A stretch of DNA of 64,000 nt from Streptomyces candidus (GCF_014207445.1 NZ_JACHEM010000009.1:186001-250000), one strand, 5' to 3'. Counted from the stretch's first letter, positions 24,542-34,046 are shown. Notes: generated by a model from the sequence alone, not told the origin. Program-made: numbers and translations.

Positions 24542-26851
24542 GTGGCCGAGGCGGCAGACTTTCAGGGGATGAATCCTTCTCCTGCCCGCCGATGGGTCCG
24601 GCGTGCGGCATCCCTCATCGCCGGAGCCCCGCTCCTGGCCGGCCTGGTACAGCTCCCGGCCGCGCCCGCGGCGTACGCCGCCGAAGACGCCACGGGATGG
24701 CGCACTGTGGACGTGGCACTGAACTCGCTGACCCCGGGCGCACCGGGGAAGGGCGACACGGTCACCGTCTCGGGCACCGTCACCAACAAGGGCAAGGAAC
24801 CCATCTCGGAGGCGCGCGTCGGACTGCGGGTGGGCAACAGGCTCTCCGGCCGCACCCAGGTCGACACAGCGGCGGCCCGCACCGGCTACTCGGAGGGCAG
24901 CGAGCCCAACGAGCTGACGGAGTATGCGGTCAAGTTCCCGAGACTGCCCGTGGGGATCAGCACGGACTTCACCCTCGCGGTGCCGGTCGACAAGCTCGGG
25001 CTCGGTGACCCGGGCGTCTACCAGCTGAGTGTGTCGCTGGCGGGGAAGACGTCAGGGCGCAGCTCCGAACAGGTACTGGGCATCGAGCGGACCTTCCTGC
25101 CGTGGCAGCCCGAGAACACGAAGAAGCGGACGCAGCTCACCTACCTGTGGCCGCTGGTCTCCACGACCCGGCTGTCCGCCGAGACGGGCTCGGACGAGCA
25201 GCAGACCCCGGTCTTCGAGAACGACGACCTCGCCAAGGAACTCGCCCCGGGCGGCCGACTCGAACAAATGGTCTCGTTGGGTGACGAACTGCCCGTGACC
25301 TGGGTCATCGACCCTGACCTGCTCGCCACCGTGGACGCGATGGTGAAGGGGTACACGGTCAAGGACAGGGCGACCGGCACCAACGTGCCGGGCAGGAGCC
25401 GAACCGTCGCCAAGCAATGGCTGGCCGCGCTGGAGAAGGCAGTGCAGGACCAGAAAGTGATCGCGCTGCCGTTCGCGGACCCCGACCTGGCATCGCTGGC
25501 CCACCGCGGCAAGAACGTCCCCGGCTCCCTGAACCAGTTGCAACGGGCCACCGAGGCGGCCAAGGGCGCGGTGGAGTCGACCCTGCACGTGAAGCCCTCC
25601 ACGGACTTCGCCTGGCCTGTCGAGGGCGCCGTCGACCCCGCGATCGTCAACACCGCGACTTCCGCCGGCGCGCACCACGTGATCGCCCGCAGCGACAGCT
25701 TCGGCGAGAACGGCGGCCTGCTCTACACGCCCACCGCGGCCCGCCCCATCGGCGGCGGCCGTACCGCCGTCGTCGCCGACGCTCGGCTCTCGACCGCCTT
25801 CCAGGGCGACATGGCCAACGCTGAGAAGTCCGCCCTGGCCGCGCAGGGCTTCCTCGCCCACACGCTGGCACTGACCCAGCAGGACGAGGAGAAGCAACGC
25901 AGCATCGTGGTCGCCCCGCAGCGCATGCCGTCCGTCACCCAGGCCCAGTCGATGGCGTCCGCCCTGCGCGCCCTGGACGTCCAGCGCTGGACTCAGCCGC
26001 TCGACCTGGTGGGGGCGGCCAAGGCCAAGCCCGACCCCGGGGCCATGACCCAGGTCCCCGACCGGTCCTCGTACCCGGACGGATTGCGGAAGCGGGAGCT
26101 GCCGACCGCCGCCTTCGAGAACATCAAGGCGACCCAGCACACGCTGGACCGGTTCAAAGTGGTCCTCACCAAACCGGAGCGGGTGGTCACCCCGTTCGGC
26201 AACGCCATAAACCGCGAGATGTCGACCTCCTGGCGCCGCAACGAAACCGCGGCGAGCCGCTACCGGCAAGACGTACAGCGTTATCTGAACGACCTCACCA
26301 ACGAGGTCAACCTGATCGAAAAGTCCACTGCGACCCTTTCGGGGCGCAGCGCGACCATCCCGGTGACCGTCCAGAACAAGCTGGTGCAGGACGTCGACCA
26401 CCTGGTACTGCGGCTCGAGTCGACCAAGCCCACCCGTCTCAAAGTGGGCGAGGGCGACGGCGGGCCGGTCACCGAGCAGCCCATCAAGATCCGGGGCGGG
26501 CACAGCCAGTCCGTGAAGATCGCCACGACGGCCAACGCGAACGGCAAGGTACCCGTCGTCGCGCAGCTTTTCACCGAGGACGGCACCCCCTACGGACCCG
26601 AAATGCGGTTCATGGTGAACGTCAACGAGATCACTCCGACGATCATGCTGGTGATCGCCGGCGGCGTACTGCTGCTCGTGCTCGCCGGAATCAAGATGTA
26701 CTCACAGCGCAAACGCGCGGCGGCCCGCGGCGAGGCGCCGGACGGTGACGCACCGGACAGTGAGGGTTCCGAGCAGCCGAGTGACCCGACGCCGGACACC
26801 GGTCCGGAAAGCGGGGAGCCTACGGCCGCGGGTGAGAAAGTGGACCGTTGA
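24542..26851 (+). CDS. Secreted membrane-anchored DUF6049 family protein
   Basis: About 769 residues; function unknown. The chosen GTG at 24542 has GAGGGA upstream. An earlier in-frame ATG at 24434 is possible but would overlap the divergent promoter region. A signal sequence is visible (ASLIAGAPLLAGLVQLPAAPAAYAA), then an extracellular beta-sandwich-like domain (VTVSGTVTNKGKEPISEARVG), a large central domain, a second immunoglobulin-like domain, one C-terminal membrane helix (IMLVIAGGVLLLVLAGIKMY) and a short acidic cytoplasmic tail. It directly precedes murJ, an association conserved in actinobacteria, so a role in envelope assembly is plausible. Confidence 0.85.
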   Translation: MAEAADFQGMNPSPARRWVRRAASLIAGAPLLAGLVQLPAAPAAYAAEDATGWRTVDVALNSLTPGAPGKGDTVTVSGTVTNKGKEPISEARVGLRVGNRLSGRTQVDTAAARTGYSEGSEPNELTEYAVKFPRLPVGISTDFTLAVPVDKLGLGDPGVYQLSVSLAGKTSGRSSEQVLGIERTFLPWQPENTKKRTQLTYLWPLVSTTRLSAETGSDEQQTPVFENDDLAKELAPGGRLEQMVSLGDELPVTWVIDPDLLATVDAMVKGYTVKDRATGTNVPGRSRTVAKQWLAALEKAVQDQKVIALPFADPDLASLAHRGKNVPGSLNQLQRATEAAKGAVESTLHVKPSTDFAWPVEGAVDPAIVNTATSAGAHHVIARSDSFGENGGLLYTPTAARPIGGGRTAVVADARLSTAFQGDMANAEKSALAAQGFLAHTLALTQQDEEKQRSIVVAPQRMPSVTQAQSMASALRALDVQRWTQPLDLVGAAKAKPDPGAMTQVPDRSSYPDGLRKRELPTAAFENIKATQHTLDRFKVVLTKPERVVTPFGNAINREMSTSWRRNETAASRYRQDVQRYLNDLTNEVNLIEKSTATLSGRSATIPVTVQNKLVQDVDHLVLRLESTKPTRLKVGEGDGGPVTEQPIKIRGGHSQSVKIATTANANGKVPVVAQLFTEDGTPYGPEMRFMVNVNEITPTIMLVIAGGVLLLVLAGIKMYSQRKRAAARGEAPDGDAPDSEGSEQPSDPTPDTGPESGEPTAAGEKVDR

Positions 26852-26909
26852 GCCATAACCGTCGAGCCATGTCGTGGCCGTCGACCGGGGACGATGAGGT
26901 GGGGTTGCA

Positions 26910-29060
26910 ATGAACGCGCCGTACGACGGTGACCACGTCCGGCACGCGGGCGGTGAAGCGGCGGGCCACGCCCCCCCGCCCCGGCATCCCGCCTCCCCGG
27001 ACGACCCGTACCTCCAGTCCGCGTACGACCACGACCCCTACCGCGCGCAGGACCTCTCCGCGCAGGATCCGGTGACCGAGGCGCTCTACGACCGTGCCTC
27101 GCATCCCCCTCCGCCGCCCGGCACCTTTCCGGAGACTCCGCCGCTGTACCAGCAGCCACCGGCACCCCCGCACTCCCCGGACCCGCGGGTGTGGGCCCAG
27201 ACTCCGCCGCCGGAGCCCGACGGGCCCTCCCGTCACCTGCCGTACGGGGACGACGCCCGCACCGTGCAGTTCACCGGCGTCGACGACCTGGTGACCCGGG
27301 CGAGCGAGGAGGAGCCGCCGGAGAAGGACGCGTTCGCCCATCTCTACCGCGACCAGCAGGCCCCGGGCGTACCCGCTCCGGCCACCGCCCCCGAGCAGGC
27401 CGTCGCCAGCACGGCACCGCCGAAGAAGCCGACGGGCCGCGCGGCAGGCCTGATGAAGTCCAGTGCCGTGATGGCTGCGGGCACCATGGTCTCGCGCCTC
27501 ACCGGCTTCGTCCGCTCGGCCCTGATCATCGCGGCGCTCGGTGCGGGCCTGCTCGGTGACACCTTCCAGGTCGCCTACCAGCTGCCCACGATGATCTACA
27601 TCCTGACCATCGGAGGCGGCCTCAACTCCGTCTTCGTGCCCCAGCTCGTGCGCGCCATGAAAGAGGACGCCGACGGCGGCGAGGCCTACGCAAACCGCCT
27701 TCTGACCCTCGTCACGGTGGCCCTGGGGGCGCTCACCGCCCTCGCGATGGTCTGCGCCCCGCTGCTGGTCCGCTTCCTCTCGGTGTCGGTCTCCGGCAAC
27801 CCGGCCTCCAACGACGTCGCGGTGACCCTGCTGCGCTACTTCCTCCCCACGATCTTCTTCATGGGTGTCCACGTCGTGATGGGCCAGATCCTCAACACGC
27901 GCGGAAAGTTCGGCGCGATGATGTGGACGCCGGTCCTCAACAACATCGTCATCATCGCCACCCTCGGCGCGTTCATCTGGGTGTACGGCACGTCGGCGAC
28001 CTCCCAGATGACCGTCGCCACCATCCCGCCCGAGGGCGAGCGCCTCCTGGGCATCGGAGTCCTGCTGGGCCTCGTCGTGCAGGCACTGGCGATGATCCCG
28101 TACCTGCGCGAGACCGGCTTCAAGCTGCGCCCGCGGTTCGACTGGAAGGGCCAGGGCCTCGGCAAGGCGGCGAAGCTCGCCAAGTGGACGGTCCTGTTCG
28201 TCCTCGCCAACCAGGCGGGCGCCATCGTCGTCATCCAGCTCGCCACCGCGGCCGTCGGCAAGCACGGCGAGGGCATCGGCTTCGCCGCCTACGCCAACGC
28301 CCAGCTGATCTGGGGCCTGCCGCAGGCCATCATCACCGTCTCCCTGATGGCCGCTCTGCTGCCCCGACTGGCGCGCTCGGCGAATGAGGGCGACGCGGGA
28401 GCAGTTCGCGACGACATCTCACAGGGCCTGCGTACCACGGCCGTCGCCATCGTCCCGATCGCGTTCGCGTTCCTTTCGCTCGGCGTCCCGATCTGCACAC
28501 TGATCTTCGGTTCCTCCGGCACCACCCCGGCCACGAACATGGGCTACATGCTGATGGCCTTCGGCCTCGGCCTGATCCCGTACTCCGTGCAGTACGTCGT
28601 ACTCCGTGCCTTCTACGCCTACGAGGACACCCGCACCCCCTTCTACAACACGGTCATCGTGGCCGCCGTGAACGCCGCCGCCTCGGCCCTCTGCTACCTC
28701 CTGCTGCCCGACCGGTGGGCCGTGACCGGCATGGCCGCCTCGTACGGCCTCGCCTACGCCATCGGCGTCGGGATCGCCTGGCAGCGGCTGCGCAAGCGGC
28801 TCGGCGGCGACCTGGACGGTGCGAACGTCCTGCGTACGTACGCGCGGCTCGCGATCGCCTCGATTCCCGCGGCCATGGTCGCCGGCGCGGTGGGGTATGC
28901 GCTCCTCCAGGCTCTCGGCCAGGGAGTCCTCGGCTCGCTCGCCGCACTGGTCGCCGGCGGTGCCGCACTGCTCGGAGTCTTCTTCGTCGCCGCGAAGAAG
29001 ATGCACATCGCGGAACTCAACGCCCTGGTGGGCATGGTCCGCGGACGTCTGGGCCGCTGA
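26910..29060 (+). CDS. murJ: Lipid II flippase MurJ with long cytoplasmic N-terminus
   Basis: A 716-residue member of the MOP exporter superfamily that moves lipid II across the membrane. A Pro/Tyr/His-rich disordered region of about 180 residues precedes the first helix. The core begins LMKSSAVMAAGTMVSRLTGFVRSALI, the standard MurJ opening, and has about fourteen hydrophobic segments. GAGGTGGGG precedes the ATG. In mycobacteria the MurJ protein is fused to a pseudokinase and an extracellular domain; here that module is the next gene. The upstream neighbour is a DUF6049 envelope protein. Confidence 0.95.
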   Translation: MNAPYDGDHVRHAGGEAAGHAPPPRHPASPDDPYLQSAYDHDPYRAQDLSAQDPVTEALYDRASHPPPPPGTFPETPPLYQQPPAPPHSPDPRVWAQTPPPEPDGPSRHLPYGDDARTVQFTGVDDLVTRASEEEPPEKDAFAHLYRDQQAPGVPAPATAPEQAVASTAPPKKPTGRAAGLMKSSAVMAAGTMVSRLTGFVRSALIIAALGAGLLGDTFQVAYQLPTMIYILTIGGGLNSVFVPQLVRAMKEDADGGEAYANRLLTLVTVALGALTALAMVCAPLLVRFLSVSVSGNPASNDVAVTLLRYFLPTIFFMGVHVVMGQILNTRGKFGAMMWTPVLNNIVIIATLGAFIWVYGTSATSQMTVATIPPEGERLLGIGVLLGLVVQALAMIPYLRETGFKLRPRFDWKGQGLGKAAKLAKWTVLFVLANQAGAIVVIQLATAAVGKHGEGIGFAAYANAQLIWGLPQAIITVSLMAALLPRLARSANEGDAGAVRDDISQGLRTTAVAIVPIAFAFLSLGVPICTLIFGSSGTTPATNMGYMLMAFGLGLIPYSVQYVVLRAFYAYEDTRTPFYNTVIVAAVNAAASALCYLLLPDRWAVTGMAASYGLAYAIGVGIAWQRLRKRLGGDLDGANVLRTYARLAIASIPAAMVAGAVGYALLQALGQGVLGSLAALVAGGAALLGVFFVAAKKMHIAELNALVGMVRGRLGR

Positions 29061-29180
29061 GCTTCGACGACGGTCGCACAACCATCGCCCGCCGCCATGT
29101 GTCGTGCACAGCGGCGGACTGTGGGCACAATTGGCAGGGCTGCTCGACAGCGCGCAACGGATGGGGAGGCAGGAACGACG

Positions 29181-30920
29181 GTGGCGGAACGTAGCACGGC
29201 TGCCGTCGACGTGGCCGACAACAGCGGTGACACTCCTCCCCCCGCCTCGGGCGGGAAGGAGTCGTCCGCCTCTGATGCCGACAGGGCCACGGCCGACGGA
29301 CTGGCAGAAGGCCAGGACACACCGGAGACGACCACGCAGAACGAGGCGGAGAAGAAGGGCACCGAGACTCCGATCGTCGCACCGGAGCTGCACAGCGGTC
29401 ACAAACTCGCCAGACGTTACCGGCTGGAGGAGTGCGTCACCCGTCTCGACGGCTTCAGCAGTTGGCGTGCGGTCGACGAAAAGCTGCGGCGCGCCGTGGG
29501 CGTCCATCTGCTGCCCGCCGACCACCCCCGGGCACGCACCGTGCTCGCGGCGGCGCGGTCCTCCGCGCTGCTCGGTGACCCCCGCTTCGTCCAGGTCCTG
29601 GACGCCGTCGAGGAGAACGACCTCGTCTACGTCGTCCACGAGTGGCTGCCGGACGCCACCGAGCTGACCTCGATTCTCGCCGGCGGTCCGCTGGAGCCGC
29701 ACGACGCGTACCAGCTCGTCAGCCAGGTCTCCCAGGCCATGACGGCTGCTCACCGCGAGGGTCTGGCCCACCTGCGGCTCACGCCGAGCGCCGTGCTGCG
29801 CACCTCCACGGGGCAGTACCGCATCCGCGGTCTCGCGGTGAACGCCGCCCTGCGCGGCATCAGCTCCGACACGGCGCAGCGCGCCGACACCGAAGCGATC
29901 GGCGCCCTGCTGTACGCGTCGCTGACCCAGCGCTGGCCGTACGAGAGCGACGCGTACGGCCTGACCGGGCTGCCCAAGGACATCGGCCTCATCTCCCCCG
30001 ACCAGGTACGCGCCGGCGTCCACCGCGGCCTGTCCGAACTCGCCATGCGGGCCCTGGCCAACGACGGCGCCACCGCGTCCCGCCAGGAACCGCCCTGCAC
30101 GACCCCCGATGAGCTGGCCAAGGCCGTCGCGGCGATGCCCCGCATCCGCCCCCCGGAACCCTCGTATCCCGCCCGCCCGGACTACCAGCGCACCACCTAC
30201 CAGCAGGGCTCGTACGGGCGACAGCAGTCGCACCCCGGCGTCACTCAGCCCCTGCCGGTCCCGCCCCGCCCGCTGCAGAGCCGCACCGGCCGGGCCCTCA
30301 AGTGGGGTGTCGCCTCGCTCCTCATCGCCGCACTCGGCCTCGGCAGCTGGCAGCTCGCCGACACGCTTCTTGACCGACGCACCACCACCGACGACACCCA
30401 GACCCAAACGGAACCGAAGAACAACGACGTGGCACGTCCGCCGGCGCTCAAGCCGCTCGACATCAAGGGCGCCGCCGAGTTCTTCCCCGACGGCCTCCCT
30501 CAGGCCGCCGCCGACGTGGCACAGACCTACGACGGCGATCGCAACACGTACTGGCGGACCAAGAGCTACAACGACGGCCCAGAACTGGCACCCTCCATCA
30601 AGAAGGGCGTAGGCATCGTCTACGACCTCGGCGAGGAGAGAGACGTCTCCGAGGCGTCAATAGCGTTCAAGTACGCGGGAGACCGCACAACGATCTCCAT
30701 GTACGCGGCGCCTTCGATGTCCTCCTCGGGAGACGTCGACTCGATGAAGAAGATCGCCACGACGACCACCAGCGCCTCGAACGCCTCGATCAAGGCGAAG
30801 AAGCCGGTGAAGACGCGCTACGTACTGCTCTGGATGACAGCCATGCCCATGGCCGGACAGGACGAGTTCAGCGGCGCGGGGCACAAGCAGGCCATAACCG
30901 ATGTGAAATTCACAGGCTGA
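29181..30920 (+). CDS. MurJ-associated pseudokinase with C-terminal extracellular domain
   Basis: A 579-residue membrane protein. The GTG at 29181 follows GGGGAGGCAGGA. An acidic low-complexity N-terminus is followed by a protein-kinase fold (about residues 75-315) that lacks catalytic residues: the HRD position reads H-L-R, no VAIK lysine is found (AVGVHLLPAD), and the DFG position reads I-R-G-L-A. A Pro-rich linker, one membrane helix (WGVASLLIAALGLGSWQLA) and an extracellular discoidin-like beta domain of about 150 residues follow. The layout matches the C-terminal half of mycobacterial MviN, which recruits an FHA protein to regulate wall synthesis. Function here is inferred from that. Confidence 0.85.
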   Translation: MAERSTAAVDVADNSGDTPPPASGGKESSASDADRATADGLAEGQDTPETTTQNEAEKKGTETPIVAPELHSGHKLARRYRLEECVTRLDGFSSWRAVDEKLRRAVGVHLLPADHPRARTVLAAARSSALLGDPRFVQVLDAVEENDLVYVVHEWLPDATELTSILAGGPLEPHDAYQLVSQVSQAMTAAHREGLAHLRLTPSAVLRTSTGQYRIRGLAVNAALRGISSDTAQRADTEAIGALLYASLTQRWPYESDAYGLTGLPKDIGLISPDQVRAGVHRGLSELAMRALANDGATASRQEPPCTTPDELAKAVAAMPRIRPPEPSYPARPDYQRTTYQQGSYGRQQSHPGVTQPLPVPPRPLQSRTGRALKWGVASLLIAALGLGSWQLADTLLDRRTTTDDTQTQTEPKNNDVARPPALKPLDIKGAAEFFPDGLPQAAADVAQTYDGDRNTYWRTKSYNDGPELAPSIKKGVGIVYDLGEERDVSEASIAFKYAGDRTTISMYAAPSMSSSGDVDSMKKIATTTTSASNASIKAKKPVKTRYVLLWMTAMPMAGQDEFSGAGHKQAITDVKFTG

Positions 30921-30948
30921 CTCAAGCCACCAGGGGGAGGGGTCACCG

Positions 30949-31656
30949 TTGGACGACGACGTCGCACTTCGCGATGCCGACGACCAGGATCTCCTGGCCA
31001 GGCACGTCAAGGGAGAACCCGACGCCTTCGGCGAGCTCGTACGCCGGCACCGCAACCGGCTCTGGGCAGTGGCGCTGCGCACCCTCGGCGACCGCGAGGA
31101 AGCAGCAGACGCCGTTCAGGATGCCCTGGTGTCCGCCTACCGGGCCGCCCACACCTTCCGGGGTCAGTCGGCCGTCACCACCTGGTTGCACCGGATAACC
31201 GTGAACGCCTGCCTTGACCGCGTCCGCAAGGCCGCGTCCCGCAGAACCTCACCCATGGACGACAACGAACGCCTGGAACAACTCCTCGAACCCCATGAGT
31301 CGGCGGAGGCTCCCGCCGAACGTCAGGACCTGCACCGTGAGCTGCTGGCAGCACTGCGTACTCTGCCTGCCGACCAGCGGGCCGCGCTCGTCCTCGTCGA
31401 CATGCAGGGATACCCGGTGGCGGAGGCCGCCGAGGTCCTTGGCGTACCGACCGGAACCGTGAAAAGCCGCTGCGCACGAGGCCGGGCCAGACTCCTGCCA
31501 CTCCTCGCGCATCTGCGGGTCGGAACCGGGGATAGCGGGGACTCCGAGGGGGGAAGGAACCGGAGGCCGGGGACATCCGTCCCACCACCGGCATCGGATG
31601 CAAAAGACGCAGGGCCCGGCCCTGCTGCTGTGAAGGGCGGAGGTGGGCGCGCGTGA
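30949..31656 (+). CDS. sigM: ECF RNA polymerase sigma factor, SigM-type
   Basis: A 235-residue extracytoplasmic-function sigma factor. It uses a rare TTG start at 30949, supported by GGGGGAGG eight bases upstream. Region 2 reads AFGELVRRHRNRLWAVALRTLGDREEAADAVQDALVSAYR, shown in part, and includes the core-binding D-A-V-Q-D. Region 4 has the helix-turn-helix A-E-A-A-E-V-L-G-V-P-T-G-T-V-K-S-R. A Gly/Pro-rich tail of about 45 residues is unusual. The stop overlaps the start of a zinc-finger anti-sigma gene, so the two are translationally coupled. The symbol follows actinobacterial usage at this locus. Confidence 0.92.
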   Translation: MDDDVALRDADDQDLLARHVKGEPDAFGELVRRHRNRLWAVALRTLGDREEAADAVQDALVSAYRAAHTFRGQSAVTTWLHRITVNACLDRVRKAASRRTSPMDDNERLEQLLEPHESAEAPAERQDLHRELLAALRTLPADQRAALVLVDMQGYPVAEAAEVLGVPTGTVKSRCARGRARLLPLLAHLRVGTGDSGDSEGGRNRRPGTSVPPPASDAKDAGPGPAAVKGGGGRA

Positions 31657-32543
31657 CCTCCACGACCGGCACGACTCAGCACCCGGATGTCGCGGAGATC
31701 TCCGACCTCACCGAAGGGGTCTTGCCGCAGAACCGCACGGAGGACGTACGTCGGCACCTCGACGGGTGCGCACTGTGCGCAGACGTCCGGGCGTCCCTGG
31801 ACGAGATCCGCAGCATGCTCGGCACCCTTCCCGGACCACCGCGCATGCCCTCCGACGTGGCCGGAAGAATCGACGCGGCTCTGGCCGCCGAGGCCCTGCT
31901 GGCTTCCACGGCGCCCGACGCGGCCACCCCCGTCGATGTTTCACGTGAAACCTCGGCTGCTCCCGCGGCATCCGCTCCACCACGCGCCGACCGGCCGGGC
32001 CAGGCCCGCGCAGCCACCGGCCCCGGACGGCCCACCTCCCGCAAGCCCCGCCGTCGAGCCTTGTGGGGGGCCGTCCTCGGGACAGCCACGGTCGGGCTCG
32101 GTGTCCTGCTGGTGCAGTCCCTGTCCACCCCAAGTGGGACGGGGGCCAAGGACAGCGCGTCGTCGGCAACGCTCTCCCGGCAGTTCTCGGGAGCACCGCT
32201 CAAGGAACACGTCGAAACGCTGCTCGCCTCGGCCGCACCGGAATCAAACAACCCGCTGAGCAAGGACAAGAACGCCCCGTCGCTCGACAGCCAAGAGAAT
32301 CCGAACTCCCCGAAGGCGATGCTCGGCGTGCCCTCCTGCATCCAGAAGGGCACGGGCCGCACCGACGCCCCCCTGGGCTTCGAGAGCGGAAGTTACGAGG
32401 GCAAGCCAGCCTATCTTCTCGTCCTGCCCCACGCCTCCAAACCGACACTGGTTCATGCGTACGTCGTCGACGCGTCCTGCATCGGTGCCGAACCCACGGG
32501 CAGGGGCAACCTGCTGCTCAGCGATACCTACCCCAGGCGCTGA
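31653..32543 (+). CDS. Anti-sigma factor with N-terminal zinc-finger domain
   Basis: A 296-residue membrane-anchored anti-sigma factor for the sigma gene just upstream; GTG overlaps its TGA (GTGA). The anti-sigma domain shows H-L-D-G-C-A-L-C, the H-x-x-x-C-x-x-C zinc motif of ZAS proteins. After an Ala/Pro-rich linker there is one membrane helix (ALWGAVLGTATVGLGVLLVQ) and an extracytoplasmic domain of about 140 residues that could sense stress. An intact parS site at 31938-31951 lies inside the coding sequence and encodes V-S-R-E-T in the linker. Confidence 0.85.
   Translation: MTSTTGTTQHPDVAEISDLTEGVLPQNRTEDVRRHLDGCALCADVRASLDEIRSMLGTLPGPPRMPSDVAGRIDAALAAEALLASTAPDAATPVDVSRETSAAPAASAPPRADRPGQARAATGPGRPTSRKPRRRALWGAVLGTATVGLGVLLVQSLSTPSGTGAKDSASSATLSRQFSGAPLKEHVETLLASAAPESNNPLSKDKNAPSLDSQENPNSPKAMLGVPSCIQKGTGRTDAPLGFESGSYEGKPAYLLVLPHASKPTLVHAYVVDASCIGAEPTGRGNLLLSDTYPRR
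31938..31951. other. parS: parS centromere site inside the anti-sigma gene
   Basis: An exact GTTTCACGTGAAAC. It is read in frame as part of D-V-S-R-E-T in the flexible linker before the membrane helix, where amino-acid constraint is low. Confidence 0.93.
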
Positions 32544-32572
32544 CAGACGCGTCCAAGTGCCGGGCCGTCCCG

Positions 32573-32599
32573 GGAATGCCAGCCCCGTAGTATCCGTTG
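32573..32599 (+). promoter_or_regulatory. SigR-type promoter for trxBA
   Basis: GGAAT at 32573-32577 is followed after exactly 18 bases by GTTG at 32596-32599. This matches the Streptomyces SigR (disulphide-stress) consensus GGAAT-N18-GTT. It lies 70-96 bases upstream of the trxB start. Thioredoxin genes are established SigR targets, so thiol-stress induction is expected. Confidence 0.75.
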
Positions 32600-32668
32600 G
32601 ATGGGGTGGAAGGTTCAGACCGGGCCCCGGTTGGCAGTAAGCAGTCTGCAGAGACGAGGAAGAAACCC

Positions 32669-33643
32669 GTGAGCGACGTCCGTAACGTGATCATCATTGG
32701 CTCCGGGCCGGCCGGATACACCGCCGCGCTGTACACCGCGCGCGCATCGCTGAAGCCGCTGGTGTTCGAAGGTGCCGTCACCGCGGGTGGTGCGCTGATG
32801 AACACCACCGAGGTCGAGAACTTCCCCGGCTTCCGCGACGGCATCATGGGTCCGGACCTGATGGACGGCATGCGCGCCCAGGCCGAGCGCTTCGGTGCCG
32901 AGCTCATCCCCGACGACATCGTCTCCGTCGACCTCACCGGGGACATCAAGACGGTCACCGACACCGCCGGTACCGTGCACCGCGCCAAGACCGTGATCAT
33001 CTCCACCGGCTCACAGCACCGCAAGCTCGGCCTGCCCAAGGAGGACGCCCTCTCCGGACGCGGCGTCTCCTGGTGCGCCACCTGCGACGGCTTCTTCTTC
33101 AAGGACCACGACATCGCCGTGGTCGGCGGCGGCGACACCGCCATGGAAGAGGCCACGTTCCTCTCCCGCTTCGCCAAGTCCGTCACCATCGTCCACCGCC
33201 GGGACACCCTGCGTGCCTCGAAGGCAATGCAGGAGCGCGCGTTCGCCGACCCGAAGATCAAATTCGCCTGGGACAGCGAGACGGCTTCCCTCGATGGCGA
33301 CCAGAAGCTCTCGGGTATCACGCTGCGCAGCACCAAGACCGGCGAGACCGCTCCCCTCGACGTCACCGGCCTGTTCATCGCCGTCGGCCACGACCCGCGC
33401 AGCGAGCTCTTCAAGGGTCAGGTCGAACTGGACGACGAGGGCTATGTGAAGGTCGAGGCACCCTCGACCCGCACCAACCTCGCCGGTGTCTTCGCGGCGG
33501 GTGATGTCGTGGACCACACCTACCGCCAGGCCATTACCGCCGCCGGTACTGGCTGCTCCGCCGCGCTCGACGCGGAGCGCTACCTTGCCGCGCTCGCCGA
33601 CACCGAGAAGGTTGCCGAGCCGGAGAAGACCCCCGCCGTCTGA
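32669..33643 (+). CDS. trxB: Thioredoxin-disulfide reductase
   Basis: A 324-residue NADPH-dependent flavoenzyme that reduces thioredoxin. The GTG at 32669 follows GAGGAAG. FAD binding is G-S-G-P-A-G near residue 12, the redox-active pair is C136-A-T-C139 in SWCATCDGFF, and NADPH binding is G-G-G-D-T-A near residue 156. The second FAD motif G-V-F-A-A-G-D-V is near the end. It forms an operon with trxA, 40 bases downstream, under a SigR-type promoter. Confidence 0.97.
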   Translation: MSDVRNVIIIGSGPAGYTAALYTARASLKPLVFEGAVTAGGALMNTTEVENFPGFRDGIMGPDLMDGMRAQAERFGAELIPDDIVSVDLTGDIKTVTDTAGTVHRAKTVIISTGSQHRKLGLPKEDALSGRGVSWCATCDGFFFKDHDIAVVGGGDTAMEEATFLSRFAKSVTIVHRRDTLRASKAMQERAFADPKIKFAWDSETASLDGDQKLSGITLRSTKTGETAPLDVTGLFIAVGHDPRSELFKGQVELDDEGYVKVEAPSTRTNLAGVFAAGDVVDHTYRQAITAAGTGCSAALDAERYLAALADTEKVAEPEKTPAV

Positions 33644-33683
33644 TCCCCCACCCCACACACCACCAGCAGTGAAGGAGGCCGCC

Positions 33684-34016
33684 GTGGCCGGCGACCTGAA
33701 GAATGTGACCGACGACTCCTTCGACGAGATCGTCCTCAAGAGCGACAAGCCCGTCCTGGTCGACTTCTGGGCAGCCTGGTGCGGTCCGTGCCGTCAGATC
33801 GCGCCGTCCCTCGAAGCCATCGCGGCGGAACACGGCGACAAGATCCAGGTCGTCAAGCTCAACATCGACGAGAACCCGGCCACTGCGGCCAAGTACGGCG
33901 TCATGTCCATCCCGACGCTGAACGTCTACCAGAACGGCGAGGTCGCCAAGACCATCGTCGGTGCCAAGCCGAAGGCCGCGATCGTCCGCGACCTGGACCC
34001 CTTCATCGGCGAGTAG
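33684..34016 (+). CDS. trxA: Thioredoxin
   Basis: A 110-residue thiol-disulphide oxidoreductase of standard length. The active site W32-C-G-P-C36 follows VDFWAAWCGPC, and the cis-proline loop is S-I-P-T-L-N. The GTG start has GAAGGAGG upstream. It is the last gene of the trxBA unit; a parS site and a strong hairpin follow. Confidence 0.98.
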   Translation: MAGDLKNVTDDSFDEIVLKSDKPVLVDFWAAWCGPCRQIAPSLEAIAAEHGDKIQVVKLNIDENPATAAKYGVMSIPTLNVYQNGEVAKTIVGAKPKAAIVRDLDPFIGE

Positions 34017-34031
34017 CAGTACGCCGCTGTT

Positions 34032-34045
34032 GTTTCACGTGAAAC
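34032..34045. other. parS: parS centromere site after trxA
   Basis: An exact GTTTCACGTGAAAC in the convergent trxA/GNAT gap, immediately before the terminator. Confidence 0.95.
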
Positions 34046-34046
34046 A

